A stretch of DNA of 64,000 nt from Leeia aquatica (lineage in GTDB: Bacteria; Pseudomonadota; Gammaproteobacteria; Burkholderiales; Leeiaceae), in the NCBI RefSeq assembly GCF_012641365.1, contig NZ_JABAIM010000001.1, forward strand, positions 248,001 through 312,000, given 5' to 3'. Made by a program: the position numbers and the translations under genes. Below, piece by piece: positions 56,307 through 64,000 of the stretch. A model generated the notes under the pieces. The model was not told the origin of the DNA, did no database searches, and was given only the letters and a program-made list of their open reading frames with translations. The number at the start of each line of letters is the position of its first letter. Within the stretch, counting starts at the first letter, position 1.

Positions 56307-57868
56307 ACATTCCCTACCGCCCCATCGTCTGGACCATTGCCGGTAGTGATAGCGGTGGCGGTGCCGGCATCCAGGCCGACCTGCGGGCGATTGACGCCCT
56401 GCATTGCCACGGCGCCAGTGTGATTACCGCGCTCACCGCACAGAATTCCACCAGCGTGCAGCGGGTCGAAGCGGTCAGCCCGACCATGCTGAACGCACAA
56501 TGCCAGGCGCTGGCAGCAGACCTGCCGCCGCGCGCCATCAAGACCGGCATGCTGGGCAACGCCGCGCATCTGATGCACATCGTGGAATGGATTGAACGTC
56601 TGCGCCAGCAGCATGGCGCGCACCCCTTGGTGGTCGACCCTGTGCTGGCAGCCAGTAGCGGCCACAGCTTTGCCGATGATGCACTGCTACAGGCATACCA
56701 GACACACTTGCTGCCTGCCGCCTGTGTCTTGACACCCAACCGGCAAGAGGCAGCCCGCCTGGCCGGTATGCCCCCGCTGCACACTGATCATGACGTAGAA
56801 GCCTGCGCCCGGCGCTTGCAGTACCATCCGCAGCAAACGGTGGTGATTACTGGGGGCGACTGCACGGGCAGCCAGAGCCAGGATTACCTGCTCTCCCCTC
56901 AGGCCCAGGGCTGGCTCAACCTGCCGCGGGTAGACACCCCTCATAGCCATGGCAGCGGATGCAGCTTTGCATCCGCCATCGCTGCGGCCCTGGCGCACGG
57001 CCACCCTGCGGCCGATGCCGTCATACTGGCCAAAATGGCGGTGCAACAAGGGCTGCAACACAGCTATGCCGCCGGAAGCGGTCGTGGGCCGGTGCATCTC
57101 AGCCCCGGCTTTGCCCAACATCCCGGCCATTTGCCCGCGCTGTCACTACAGGCCACGCCCGCACCCATGCAAGCCTTCCCCCGCCTCAGTAATCCGGACC
57201 TTGGGCTGTACGTGATTGTGGACAGTGCCGACTGGGTCGCCCGTGTATTGCGTGCCGGGGTGCGGACGGTACAGTTGCGCATCAAAAACCAGAGTACCGA
57301 GCGATTACGATCCGAAATACGTACCAGCGTGCAGCTTGCAGCAGCAGCAGGGGCGCAGCTGTTCATCAATGACCATTGGCAGCTGGCCCTGGAGGAAGGT
57401 GCTTACGGTGTACACCTGGGGCAGGAAGACCTGATGCAAGCCGATCTGCCTCGCCTGGCCGCTGCAGGCCTGCGCCTGGGCCTCAGTAGCCATAGTTATT
57501 GGGAAGTTTGCCGGGCCTTGCCCATCCAGCCCAGCTATCTGGCCTGTGGCCCGGTGTTCCCGACCACCAGCAAGCAGATGCCCTGGCAGGCGCAAGGGCT
57601 GCACAATCTGTACTACTGGTGCCAGTTATTGTCCCTGCCGGTGATCGCCGTTGGTGGGCTGGACAGCAGCAATATTGCAGCGGCACGGCAGGCCGGGGCG
57701 GCGGGCGTCGCCCTGATTCGCGCGGTAACCGAGTCGCGCGATCCTGAAGCTACCATCCAGCGGTTGCAGCAGGCCATCCAGACGGCACAGCCGGATATGC
57801 AGCAGCCGCTGCCAGCGTGGGCCAACCCCTGCTTGCCCGGAGGCAATACGCTTAGCGCTCGCGGGTGA
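56303..57868 (+). CDS. thiDE: Bifunctional HMP-phosphate kinase/thiamine-phosphate synthase (ThiD-ThiE fusion)
   Basis: 521 aa carrying two enzymes. Residues about 1-265 are Thi[40 protein letters not shown], and the [20 protein letters not shown] anion hole. Residues about 295-495 are Thi[42 protein letters not shown], and a phosphate-binding tail [19 protein letters not shown]. The protein phosphorylates HMP-P to HMP-PP and couples it to the thiazole phosphate. It ends 17 bp inside the 3' end of the convergent trmO-like gene. The fusion is established in other bacteria; the ThiE half is canonical in length. Confidence 0.95.
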   Translation: MNIPYRPIVWTIAGSDSGGGAGIQADLRAIDALHCHGASVITALTAQNSTSVQRVEAVSPTMLNAQCQALAADLPPRAIKTGMLGNAAHLMHIVEWIERLRQQHGAHPLVVDPVLAASSGHSFADDALLQAYQTHLLPAACVLTPNRQEAARLAGMPPLHTDHDVEACARRLQYHPQQTVVITGGDCTGSQSQDYLLSPQAQGWLNLPRVDTPHSHGSGCSFASAIAAALAHGHPAADAVILAKMAVQQGLQHSYAAGSGRGPVHLSPGFAQHPGHLPALSLQATPAPMQAFPRLSNPDLGLYVIVDSADWVARVLRAGVRTVQLRIKNQSTERLRSEIRTSVQLAAAAGAQLFINDHWQLALEEGAYGVHLGQEDLMQADLPRLAAAGLRLGLSSHSYWEVCRALPIQPSYLACGPVFPTTSKQMPWQAQGLHNLYYWCQLLSLPVIAVGGLDSSNIAAARQAGAAGVALIRAVTESRDPEATIQRLQQAIQTAQPDMQQPLPAWANPCLPGGNTLSARG

Positions 57869-58325
57869 GCCAGTATTCCCGCATCAGCTCATGAGACCAG
57901 GCGGGCTGCTGCACGGCTTGCCTGGGCAGAAACTCCTGCATCACCGGCTTGAGGTCCAGCACCGGCGTACCGTTGATGGCGTCCAGCTCGGCGACCACCA
58001 GCCGCTTACCCTCCACCCGGATCACACGGCAGATGGTGCTGCCGATGCGATTGGGGCGATTTTTGCCGCGCTGGGCAAAAATCCCCACCGCAGGCCATTC
58101 TGGGTTGTTGCGGGGGTGGCGCGCGCCATGCACGATCTTGGCTGGGTCCACCTCGTGAAACAAAAACAGCACTTCCACATGTGAGAAGCTGTCCAGCCCT
58201 TGCAACGCCTCGGCGCTATAGTCTTCCGTCAGGCTGATGACCGCTTCTTCGCCCCCCCAGAAATCATCCTCGGCGTGCGGGCGAATGCCTTCAACATAGC
58301 CAATGGCTCGGACGGTCACTTCCAT
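57852..58325 (-). CDS. TrmO-like (TsaA/UPF0066) tRNA methyltransferase
   Basis: 157 aa. The TsaA-like barrel appears from VTVRAIGYVEGI to the end. Landmarks are LDSFSHVEVLFLFHEVD, GARHPRNNPEWPAVGIFAQRGKNRPN (the RP-RPN type motif) and VAELDAINGTPVLDLKPVM. TrmO methylates N6 of threonylcarbamoyl-adenosine 37 in tRNA(Thr). E. coli TrmO has an added C-terminal domain, and this short form lacks it, so the substrate may differ. GGAG lies 6 bases before ATG 58325. Its 3' end overlaps thiDE by 17 bp. Confidence 0.88.
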   Translation of the reverse strand: MEVTVRAIGYVEGIRPHAEDDFWGGEEAVISLTEDYSAEALQGLDSFSHVEVLFLFHEVDPAKIVHGARHPRNNPEWPAVGIFAQRGKNRPNRIGSTICRVIRVEGKRLVVAELDAINGTPVLDLKPVMQEFLPRQAVQQPAWSHELMREYWLTRER

Positions 58326-58414
58326 GCTTTTCTCCAGACTGGACTGAGTGTCCCATATTGAACCTCGGCTTCAGTCCTGAGCGCAAGTGACCATAACGTA
58401 CAGTTTTTAAAGCA

Positions 58415-58918
58415 TTACCAGTACTTGGGATAAGCGGCCTTGCGGGTCAGATTATGGTAGAGCACCGCCAGCACGAGCAGCAATGCGGCCCCTGCCGCTG
58501 TCGGCGTCAGCAGGAAAGACCAGCCTGGCTGGGTCAGAAAAACAATCACCGGATTGGAGCCCGCAGGGGGGTGCACGACGTTCAGAGCCATCATCAGCAT
58601 GATGGCCAGCGCCACCGCCAGTGCTGCAGCCCATAGCGATGGCCCCAGCAAGTGCAGGCACAGCAAGCCTACCAGCGAGCTGAGCACATGCCCGGCAAGC
58701 ACATGGCGAGGCTGCGAGAACGGCAGATCCGGATAGCCGAACACCAGCACGCATGATGCGCCAAACGAGCCCAGCAACAAGCTCCAGTGCCCCCACTGGC
58801 CTATATGGCCAAGCAGCAGGATGGCCAAAGCCCCACCTGCCCCGCCTAGCAGAATACTGCGGCATGCCGGCCGTGGTGGCCGATTGGCCCCTTCACCTTT
58901 CAGTTTGCGCCAGAACAT
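58415..58918 (-). CDS. HPP-family integral membrane protein
   Basis: 167 aa with four or five hydrophobic helices. The name-giving HPP motif is in NVVHPPAGSNPVIVF near residue 113. Members of the HPP family in chloroplasts and cyanobacteria were linked to nitrite transport; for most others the substrate is unknown. GGGAGGGG precedes ATG 58918. It is transcribed away from a TetR gene, and two palindromic operators lie in the 91-bp gap, so it is very likely controlled by that regulator. Confidence 0.88.
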   Translation of the reverse strand: MFWRKLKGEGANRPPRPACRSILLGGAGGALAILLLGHIGQWGHWSLLLGSFGASCVLVFGYPDLPFSQPRHVLAGHVLSSLVGLLCLHLLGPSLWAAALAVALAIMLMMALNVVHPPAGSNPVIVFLTQPGWSFLLTPTAAGAALLLVLAVLYHNLTRKAAYPKYW

Positions 58919-58940
58919 CGCCCCTCCCTATCCATGTTGT

Positions 58941-58958
58941 GTAGACAGACCTGTCTAC
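58941..58958. promoter_or_regulatory. TetR operator 1 (near the HPP gene)
   Basis: GTAGACAG-AC-CTGTCTAC is a perfect 18-bp palindrome in the gap between the divergent HPP and tetR genes, 22 bp from the HPP start. It matches the second site at 58980-58997 in its outer halves GTAGAC/GTCTAC. Confidence 0.85.
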
Positions 58959-58979
58959 TTGATTCAAGTCTAACAACAA

Positions 58980-58997
58980 GTAGACAGGTTCGTCTAC
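58980..58997. promoter_or_regulatory. TetR operator 2 (near the tetR gene)
   Basis: GTAGACAGGTTCGTCTAC shares the outer arms GTAGAC/GTCTAC with operator 1; its inner bases deviate. It lies 12 bp before the tetR start, so a bound repressor would block both genes. Confidence 0.82.
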
Positions 58998-59009
58998 AAT
59001 TCACGCATC

Positions 59010-59558
59010 ATGACCGTCTCTCTCAGCGCCCGCGAGCGCATCCTGACTGCCGCACACGACTTGTTCTATCAACAAGGCATCCGTGCAACCGGGGTCGACC
59101 GCGTCATTGCTGCTGCCGGTGTAACCAAGGTCACCCTCTATCGCCATTTTCCCAGCAAGCAGGCGCTGGTGATGGCCTACCTTGATTACCGCCACCAGTT
59201 GTGGATGAACTGGCTGGATGAAGCCTTGTTGCGCCATGGAGGCCCCGCTGTCTCGCCCGCAACCTGCCTGACACACGCCATGCAGGAATGGTTTACCGCA
59301 CCGGACTTCCGGGGCTGCGCCTTCATCAACGCCGTAACTGAGCTGGCCCATGAGTGGCCCGAGGTGGCAGTGTGCTGTCGTGCGCACAAACAGGACATGA
59401 TCCAGCGGTTGGCTACCTTGCATGCAAGCACATCCGTCCCCCTCTGGGCACAGCGTGCGGCGCTGGTGGTGGATGGGGCCATCGTTCGCGCACAAAGTGG
59501 CGAGCCTTTGCCTGCGCTACTGCAGGACGTGCATGCACTGCTCGGTAGCACATCATGA
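59010..59558 (+). CDS. TetR/AcrR-family repressor
   Basis: 182 aa. The N-terminal HTH reads RERILTAAHDLFYQQGIRATGVDRVIAAAGVTKVTLYRHFPSKQALV, which is the standard TetR pattern. The C-terminal part has DFRGCAFINAVTELA, typical of the group that often controls drug or metabolite genes. The start lies so close to operator 2 that no strong ribosome binding site fits. The gene overlaps the following AraC gene by 4 bp. It should repress the HPP gene and its own operon. Confidence 0.93.
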   Translation: MTVSLSARERILTAAHDLFYQQGIRATGVDRVIAAAGVTKVTLYRHFPSKQALVMAYLDYRHQLWMNWLDEALLRHGGPAVSPATCLTHAMQEWFTAPDFRGCAFINAVTELAHEWPEVAVCCRAHKQDMIQRLATLHASTSVPLWAQRAALVVDGAIVRAQSGEPLPALLQDVHALLGSTS

Positions 59559-60571
59559 TTGCACCGTGGCTCCTGCTGCTGCGTGGCACGATCATAGGGT
59601 TGCTGCTGTTTTTATCCATGCACCTGGCCCGCCAGGCGCTCTCCGGAAAGCTCGCGGCGTTGTTGATGATTGGTACCACCAGCTGGCTATTGCATAACAC
59701 CCCGCAACTGATCCCGGATGACACACCATGGCAATGGGGGCTGGCGGCCTTGTCAGGCGGTAATGCGGTTGTGCTGTGGCTCGTCAGTTGCAGCTGGTTT
59801 ATGGATAGCTTCCGGCTTCGCGCTCACCACATCCTGCTCTGGTCACTGCTGGTGTTGATGGGCGGCCTGCGCTGCCATCTGGCAGGCGATCCAGACTTTC
59901 ATTTTCTGCTCGGTTTGCATGATGGTGCCAACCTGTTATTTGCCGGTTTGGCACTTGTGCCTGTCATACAAGGCTGGTCAGGTGACCTGCTGACAATGCG
60001 CAGACAATTACGTGTCCAGCTGGCTATCACTGCCAGTCTCTATGCCGTGTTGCGCACCCTGGCGCAATTCTGGCCAGCCCTTGCCACACTCACCGAGTTT
60101 GCCTTGCTGGATACGCTGGTGCTGTTGCTGCTCTGTCTGTACGCGGCCTGCCGCTTGACGCGTCTGCTCCCCTTGCTGCAACCCGCGACGGCCCCGCCTT
60201 CACCACCCCCCACTCCGACAGACGCGGCTGAGAAGCAGCTGTTGCAGCGTTTACTGGACAGCATGCTGCGGGAAGTCTGGCATCGACAGGATAACCTGAC
60301 CATGGGTCGCATGGCTGTCGGGCTTGGCATACCGGAATACCGGCTCCGACAACTGATCAATCAGCAGCTGGGCTTCCGCAACTTCAACCAATTCATCAAC
60401 CATTACCGGATCGAATCCGCCAAGCAGCTGCTGGTCGATCCCGCATGGCAAAACCGTTCTATCGTCGACATTGCCTTCGAAGCGGGCTTCCAGTCGCTGG
60501 GGCCATTCAACCGGGCCTTCAAGGCAGCGACCCAACTCACCCCTCAGGCGTATCGCCAAAGCATGGCCTGA
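59555..60571 (+). CDS. Membrane-anchored AraC-family regulator
   Basis: 338 aa. The first 205 residues hold six or seven hydrophobic helices (PWLLLLRGTIIGLLLFLSMH, ILLWSLLVLMGGL and LDTLVLLLLCLYAAC are clear). A Pro-rich linker follows (near residues 212-222), then a C-terminal AraC double HTH: LTMGRMAVGLGIPEYRLRQLINQQLGF and SIVDIAFEAGFQSLGPFNRAFK. The protein looks like a sensor in the membrane that binds DNA directly. It overlaps tetR by 4 bp (ATGA), so both regulators respond together to the operators in front of tetR. Targets are unknown. Confidence 0.9.
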   Translation: MIAPWLLLLRGTIIGLLLFLSMHLARQALSGKLAALLMIGTTSWLLHNTPQLIPDDTPWQWGLAALSGGNAVVLWLVSCSWFMDSFRLRAHHILLWSLLVLMGGLRCHLAGDPDFHFLLGLHDGANLLFAGLALVPVIQGWSGDLLTMRRQLRVQLAITASLYAVLRTLAQFWPALATLTEFALLDTLVLLLLCLYAACRLTRLLPLLQPATAPPSPPPTPTDAAEKQLLQRLLDSMLREVWHRQDNLTMGRMAVGLGIPEYRLRQLINQQLGFRNFNQFINHYRIESAKQLLVDPAWQNRSIVDIAFEAGFQSLGPFNRAFKAATQLTPQAYRQSMA

Positions 60572-60674
60572 GCACCGTTTTCAGGATTTGACCAGCCGTT
60601 TTCAAGATCCGGCGAGACATCACGGCCCATCCGCTGACACTGCGCACTCCTCATCGTCCTTGCTGGAGCACGCC

Positions 60675-62951
60675 ATGCGCAAACGCTTGTTATTGATCGC
60701 CCTGATATCCGTCTTGCTGGTGGCTTGTGGCATTGACCAACCCATGCGGGTGGCCAGCGCCTACACCAGCCGGGAGCTGTGCGGACAAGTGTTTGTCAAT
60801 GGGCAAGCCGAGGATCAGGCGTATCAGCAACGGGTGGCAGCCTTGCCGGGTCTATCTACCGCCGACCCTTTGCTGAGTTATCGTGTGGACAGGCCACAGC
60901 AGCAGGTTGAGGCACGGCTACTGGGTCTGTATCACAGCAAGTCGGTTTATCACCCGAATTGGGGCTGCATGCTGGTACGCGATGAACAGGATGAAGCCAC
61001 CCTCCGGCAATGGCCGGGTTGGTCAAGCTCCTCGGCTTTGCCAGAGCCTGCGCTGACGCTCACCCCGTCTGCCCCGCTGCAGCACGCGCTAGACGACGCT
61101 TTCGCGGAACACAAAGAGGCTCCTTTTAAGCACACTCAGGCCATAGTCATCATGCAGAACGGGCAGATCATCGCCGAGCGGTATGCACCTGGCTTTGGCC
61201 CGGACAGCCGCTTCCATGGTTTTTCCCTCAGCAAGTCGGTGACCAACGCGCTGATCGGCATTCTGGTACGGCAAGGCAAGCTGCACGTCGCGGAGCCGCT
61301 GGGCAGCCTGTGGCCAGACCCGTCGGACCCGCGCCATGCCTTGACCATTGATCACCTGCTACGACAGGACAGTGGGCTGGATATGGCGCAAAACTTTAGC
61401 GGCTACGATACAGACAGTCGCCTGACCTATCTTGAGCGTGATACCGCCGCCTATGCTGCGAGCCTCCCCCTGCTTCAGCCCCCGGGCAGCACCTGGACCT
61501 ATTCTGATGGTCACTTTGCCTTGCTGTCCCGGCTTATCCGTGACCAGGCAGGTGGCACGCCAGCCGCCGTGCGGCAATTTGCCGAACAGCAGCTGTTTCA
61601 CCCCATCGGGATGCAACAGGCCTTGATGGAGTTTGACCTCACCGGTACACCACTCGGTGCCAACAGCTTCCATGCCAGCGCACGTGACTGGGCGCGCTTT
61701 GGTCAGCTTTATTTGAATGATGGCGTGATCAACGGTCAACGCATCCTGCCCGAAGGTTGGGTGGCCTACAGCACACGCCAGACCCTCTCTACCGGCTATG
61801 CGGCAGGCTTCTGGCTGCAACAAGGAGAGGGCGACGCGCCTTGGGGCATGCCTTGGGGACTTCCCCATGCCCCAGCGGATACCTTCTTTGGCATGGGGTT
61901 CATGGGGCAATTTGTGGTGATCATCCCCTCCCGCCAGCTGGCGATCGTCAAGCTTGGCGCGGCACACCACCCGGATGGGCTCTTGCCGGGCATGGATCGA
62001 CTGGTTGCTGCTGTGGTCGGCAGCCTGAACCCGCAGCAACCATTGTCAAGGAATGGCGGTCACGCCGGCAGGTATTGCGGCCCCGGCAGGCCATACAACC
62101 CAGTACTGCAAGGGCAGGCGCATCTTGCCCGCCAGCTCTCCCGCGGCCTCGCCAAAACCGGTAAACAGGTCAGCCCGCACCGTGCCGCGGATAGCGCCGC
62201 CAGTATCCTGCGCCATCACCAGGCGCCACACCGGCTGCTCCAAACCCGGCAAGCGGGTGGACAGCAGCACTGGCGTACCCAGCGGAATGCTTTGCGGATC
62301 GACTGCAATGCTGTAGCCCGCCGTCAGCGGCACACCCAGGCTGCCCAGCGGGCCATCGTTACTGGCCGGCATGGGTTTGAAGAACACATAGCTAGGGTTG
62401 CTGCCCAGCAGCGCAGCCACCCGGTCCGGATTACGTTGCGCCCATTGCTTGATGCCCTGCATGGAGGCACTGGCGGCGGTCATCTCGCCACGCTGCACCA
62501 GCTCGCGACCAATCGACACATAAGGGTGGCCATTCTGCTCGGCATAGCCCAGGCGCAGTTGCCCGCCTTGCGCCAGCTGGATACGCCCCGACCCTTGTAC
62601 GTGCAGAAAGAACAAATCTACCGGATCGTCCACCCAGGCCAGAATCGGGGTATCGGCAGGCAGTTTGCCAGCATCGATCTCGGCACGGCTCAAGTAAGGC
62701 ACCACCCGCTTGCCCTCCAGCCGGCCCCGAATACGATTGCCTTTGAGCGTGGGATACAAGGCTCCCAAATCAACCGTCAGCAGGTCTTTCGGTGTGCCAT
62801 ACACCGGATAACGAAAGCGGGCGGTCTGATTGGTACTACCTTGCAGCAAGGGCTCATAGTAGCCGGTCAGCATCCCCTCTGCCTGCCCTTCGGTGCTGCT
62901 GACCCGGTACAGGGTGAAGCGAGCCGGGTCTTGCAATACGGAAAGCGGTAG
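60675..62951 (+). CDS. Class C beta-lactamase-like serine hydrolase lipoprotein, with unusual antisense extension
   Basis: The real domain is about 455 aa. It begins MRKRLLLIALISVLLVACGI, a lipoprotein signal with the lipobox LVAC. The SxxK site is FHGFSLSKSVTNALIG; the second site is YSDGHF; the late Gly-rich strand is FFGMGFMGQFVVI. This is the layout of the serine hydrolase group near 6-aminohexanoate-dimer hydrolase and EstB. GGAG precedes ATG 60675. Homology-like sequence stops near 62035, but the frame has no stop until 62951 and runs for about 300 codons across the opposite strand of mltA. That tail has no recognisable domain and looks like a lost stop or a small frameshift. A TGA lies in a neighbouring frame near 62030. 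Confidence 0.85.
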   Translation: MRKRLLLIALISVLLVACGIDQPMRVASAYTSRELCGQVFVNGQAEDQAYQQRVAALPGLSTADPLLSYRVDRPQQQVEARLLGLYHSKSVYHPNWGCMLVRDEQDEATLRQWPGWSSSSALPEPALTLTPSAPLQHALDDAFAEHKEAPFKHTQAIVIMQNGQIIAERYAPGFGPDSRFHGFSLSKSVTNALIGILVRQGKLHVAEPLGSLWPDPSDPRHALTIDHLLRQDSGLDMAQNFSGYDTDSRLTYLERDTAAYAASLPLLQPPGSTWTYSDGHFALLSRLIRDQAGGTPAAVRQFAEQQLFHPIGMQQALMEFDLTGTPLGANSFHASARDWARFGQLYLNDGVINGQRILPEGWVAYSTRQTLSTGYAAGFWLQQGEGDAPWGMPWGLPHAPADTFFGMGFMGQFVVIIPSRQLAIVKLGAAHHPDGLLPGMDRLVAAVVGSLNPQQPLSRNGGHAGRYCGPGRPYNPVLQGQAHLARQLSRGLAKTGKQVSPHRAADSAASILRHHQAPHRLLQTRQAGGQQHWRTQRNALRIDCNAVARRQRHTQAAQRAIVTGRHGFEEHIARVAAQQRSHPVRITLRPLLDALHGGTGGGHLATLHQLATNRHIRVAILLGIAQAQLPALRQLDTPRPLYVQKEQIYRIVHPGQNRGIGRQFASIDLGTAQVRHHPLALQPAPNTIAFERGIQGSQINRQQVFRCAIHRITKAGGLIGTTLQQGLIVAGQHPLCLPFGAADPVQGEASRVLQYGKR

Positions 62952-63221
62952 CACCGGCCATTGCTGGCAGGCTGCCCGCAAGGCTTCGTGCAGTTTGCTG
63001 CCCCCCTGGCAATTAAGCTGCCAAGCTTGTTGCAGGCCTGCCGTCTCCAGCTGCCCTGCAGCTACAGGCCACGGCACCGCTTGCCAGCGAATACCCGGCG
63101 GAGCTGTGGGCTCAGCCACCGGTTTGGGCATGGCTTCCGCCTTGCGTCCCCCGCCTGGCGGCACTGCGCTGCAGGCCAGCAGAAACGCACTCAATACCAG
63201 TACCACACCCCACCCTCGCAT
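62046..63221 (-). CDS. mltA: Membrane-bound lytic murein transglycosylase A
   Basis: 391 aa lipoprotein (signal MRGWGVVLVLSAFLLAC, lipobox LLAC). MltA cleaves the glycan strands of peptidoglycan, leaving 1,6-anhydro ends. Segments visible: MLTGYYEPLLQGS, the EIDAGKLP region, ILAWVDDPVDLFFLHVQGSG, and the 3D domain AQDTGGAIRGTVRADLFTGFG with its Asp residues. ATG 63221 follows GGAGG; a GTG directly before it is less likely. The gene is convergent with the serine hydrolase and lies 62 bp downstream of the porin terminator region. Confidence 0.95.
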   Translation of the reverse strand: MRGWGVVLVLSAFLLACSAVPPGGGRKAEAMPKPVAEPTAPPGIRWQAVPWPVAAGQLETAGLQQAWQLNCQGGSKLHEALRAACQQWPVLPLSVLQDPARFTLYRVSSTEGQAEGMLTGYYEPLLQGSTNQTARFRYPVYGTPKDLLTVDLGALYPTLKGNRIRGRLEGKRVVPYLSRAEIDAGKLPADTPILAWVDDPVDLFFLHVQGSGRIQLAQGGQLRLGYAEQNGHPYVSIGRELVQRGEMTAASASMQGIKQWAQRNPDRVAALLGSNPSYVFFKPMPASNDGPLGSLGVPLTAGYSIAVDPQSIPLGTPVLLSTRLPGLEQPVWRLVMAQDTGGAIRGTVRADLFTGFGEAAGELAGKMRLPLQYWVVWPAGAAIPAGVTAIP

Positions 63222-63238
63222 CACACCTCCTCAAAACA

Positions 63239-63266
63239 AACAAGGCACGCCGAGGCGTGCCTTGTT
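63239..63266 (-). terminator. Intrinsic terminator of the porin gene
   Basis: AACAAGGCACGCC (63239-63251) pairs over 13 bp with GGCGTGCCTTGTT (63254-63266). Read on the minus strand the stem is followed by TGTTTTGA, a T-rich tract. It lies 20 bp after the porin stop at 63287 and just before mltA. Confidence 0.85.
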
Positions 63267-63286
63267 CATTCTAACCCTAACCGCGA

Positions 63287-64000
63287 TCAGAAGGTATGCT
63301 GGATACCGATCTGGATGCTGCGCGGGTCCGAACCACGGGCAGTGGTGAAGGTGCTGCTGTTGTTGCCGCTGTAATCCACACCCGGTGCGCGACCGTTGAT
63401 GAAGAAGTTGTATGCGGCGTTCTTCTGGTTCTTGAACTGGGCATAGGACGCGTACAGCGTGGTGCGCTTGGACAGGTCATAGGCGTATGACAGACCCAGA
63501 TACTGGGAGCCAGTTTCAGTGGTACCTGACAGGTTTCCAGCACGCCCATAGGTCGCATAGACGTTATTTTTGCCCCAGCTGTGGCTAGCCGTCAGCGCCC
63601 ACGCTGTACGGGATGGTGCGAGGTTGACGGAATAGCCATTAGCCCTTACCTTATTGACCAGCCCCATCAACTTCGGGTTAGGGTTGGCATTGTACTTAAC
63701 CCGCTCAACAATAAAGCCAATGCGAGTAGCACCATTGAACAGGTAGCTGGCTGACAGCTTCACGCCAGTCTGAGTTGACTGGTTCCCGCCACCGACTGTT
63801 GCATTAGCATTAAGGATGGAGGGGCTCAGAGCTGTACCATTAGGATCTAGCGCAATATGCCTCGTACCAAAAGAATTGAATAGCATGTCGGCCAAGGCTG
63901 TGCCCAGCGAGCCATTCGAACCATGACCCGGTTCCAAGCCTGAGCCAGTAATGACGGTAGCTCCATCCAAACGGCGGATATAATCCAAGCCCAGTGCAAA
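63287..64000 (-). CDS. Gram-negative general porin, C-terminal part (cut by window edge)
   Basis: The minus-strand frame is open to the window edge (about 237 codons plus stop), so the signal peptide and first strands lie beyond 64000. The protein is a chain of amphipathic beta strands (TGVKLSASYLFNGATRIGF, NVYATYGRAG, YLGLSYAYDLSKRTTLYASY). It ends SIQIGIQHTF, with the terminal Phe needed for BamA-dependent assembly. This is the pattern of betaproteobacterial 16-stranded trimeric porins of the porin_4 class. An internal TTG at 63988 is not the real start. A good terminator follows. Confidence 0.92.
   Translation of the reverse strand, partial: FALGLDYIRRLDGATVITGSGLEPGHGSNGSLGTALADMLFNSFGTRHIALDPNGTALSPSILNANATVGGGNQSTQTGVKLSASYLFNGATRIGFIVERVKYNANPNPKLMGLVNKVRANGYSVNLAPSRTAWALTASHSWGKNNVYATYGRAGNLSGTTETGSQYLGLSYAYDLSKRTTLYASYAQFKNQKNAAYNFFINGRAPGVDYSGNNSSTFTTARGSDPRSIQIGIQHTF

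Noticed and set aside
60471-60674. Upstream in-frame start of the serine hydrolase at 60471
   Set aside because: It would overlap the AraC gene in another frame and place 68 residues before a perfect lipoprotein signal; ATG 60675 with GGAG is the real start.

Overview
The window looks like the chromosome of a GC-rich Gram-negative betaproteobacterium. Support for this: a general porin with a C-terminal Phe, two lipoproteins (MltA and a serine hydrolase), RecC, a thiC-thiO-thiS-thiG-thiD/E operon behind a TPP riboswitch, an MCP/HD-GYP signalling set and a probable LiuR-type box before a fatty-acid operon. A member of the Neisseriales (Chromobacteriaceae or Chitinibacteraceae type) would fit, but I cannot fix the genus from sequence alone. 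I see no tRNA, rRNA, IS element or CRISPR.

Layout. 1-658 is the N-terminal third of recC (minus strand, cut by the window edge). 815-3697 is a small acyl-CoA operon on the plus strand: thiolase, MaoC hydratase, acyl-CoA dehydrogenase. 3714-40483 is one long minus-strand biosynthetic operon for a nonribosomal peptide/polyketide. A GSCFA-domain protein (40914-41954) lies upstream of it in the same direction. 42029-46863 holds housekeeping and regulatory genes: zinc-ribbon protein, MarR regulator, YbaK deacylase, PolB-like exonuclease, EamA transporter, ABC-F ATPase, glutaredoxin. 46993-49786 is a signalling operon: a soluble CZB chemoreceptor followed by two tandem HD-GYP proteins. 49915-52122 holds a cupredoxin-like exported protein divergent from a LysR regulator, then a periplasmic binding protein. 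52212-57868 is the thiamine operon. 57852-60571 holds a TrmO-like protein, an HPP membrane protein, a TetR regulator with two palindromic operators, and a membrane-anchored AraC regulator. 60675-64000 holds a serine hydrolase lipoprotein, mltA and a partial porin.

The biosynthetic cluster is the main content. In transcription order it encodes:
(1) A 5,629-aa NRPS: C-A(Thr)-T-E/C-A(Thr)-T-E/C-A(Arg)-T-C-A(Pro)-T-Cy-A(Cys)-T-Ox.
(2) A roughly 3,038-aa NRPS-PKS: A(Ile/Val)-T-C-A(Pro)-T-KS-KR-T-TE, with no AT domain.
(3) An EntD-type phosphopantetheinyl transferase.
(4) A PvdE/SyrD-type peptide exporter.
(5) A roughly 1,374-aa NRPS: TubC-type docking-C-A(acidic, Glu-like?)-T-TE.
(6) An unrecognised 277-aa protein, an SGNH hydrolase, two TauD-family oxygenases and a type II thioesterase.
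The residue calls come from specificity pockets read by eye. Dual E/C domains predict D-configured Thr residues. Cy plus Ox predicts a thiazole. The best reading is a peptide of the type (acyl?)-D-Thr-D-Thr-Arg-Pro-thiazole-X, plus an Ile/Val-Pro-malonate-derived unit made by a second TE-ending line. I do not recognise this as a known compound.

The largest gene carries a near-identical 3,258-bp tandem module duplication. Its third A domain looks like the duplicated Thr A domain with only the substrate-binding core replaced. The docking ends suggest that protein 1 may pass its chain to protein 5 and skip the megasynthase encoded between them.
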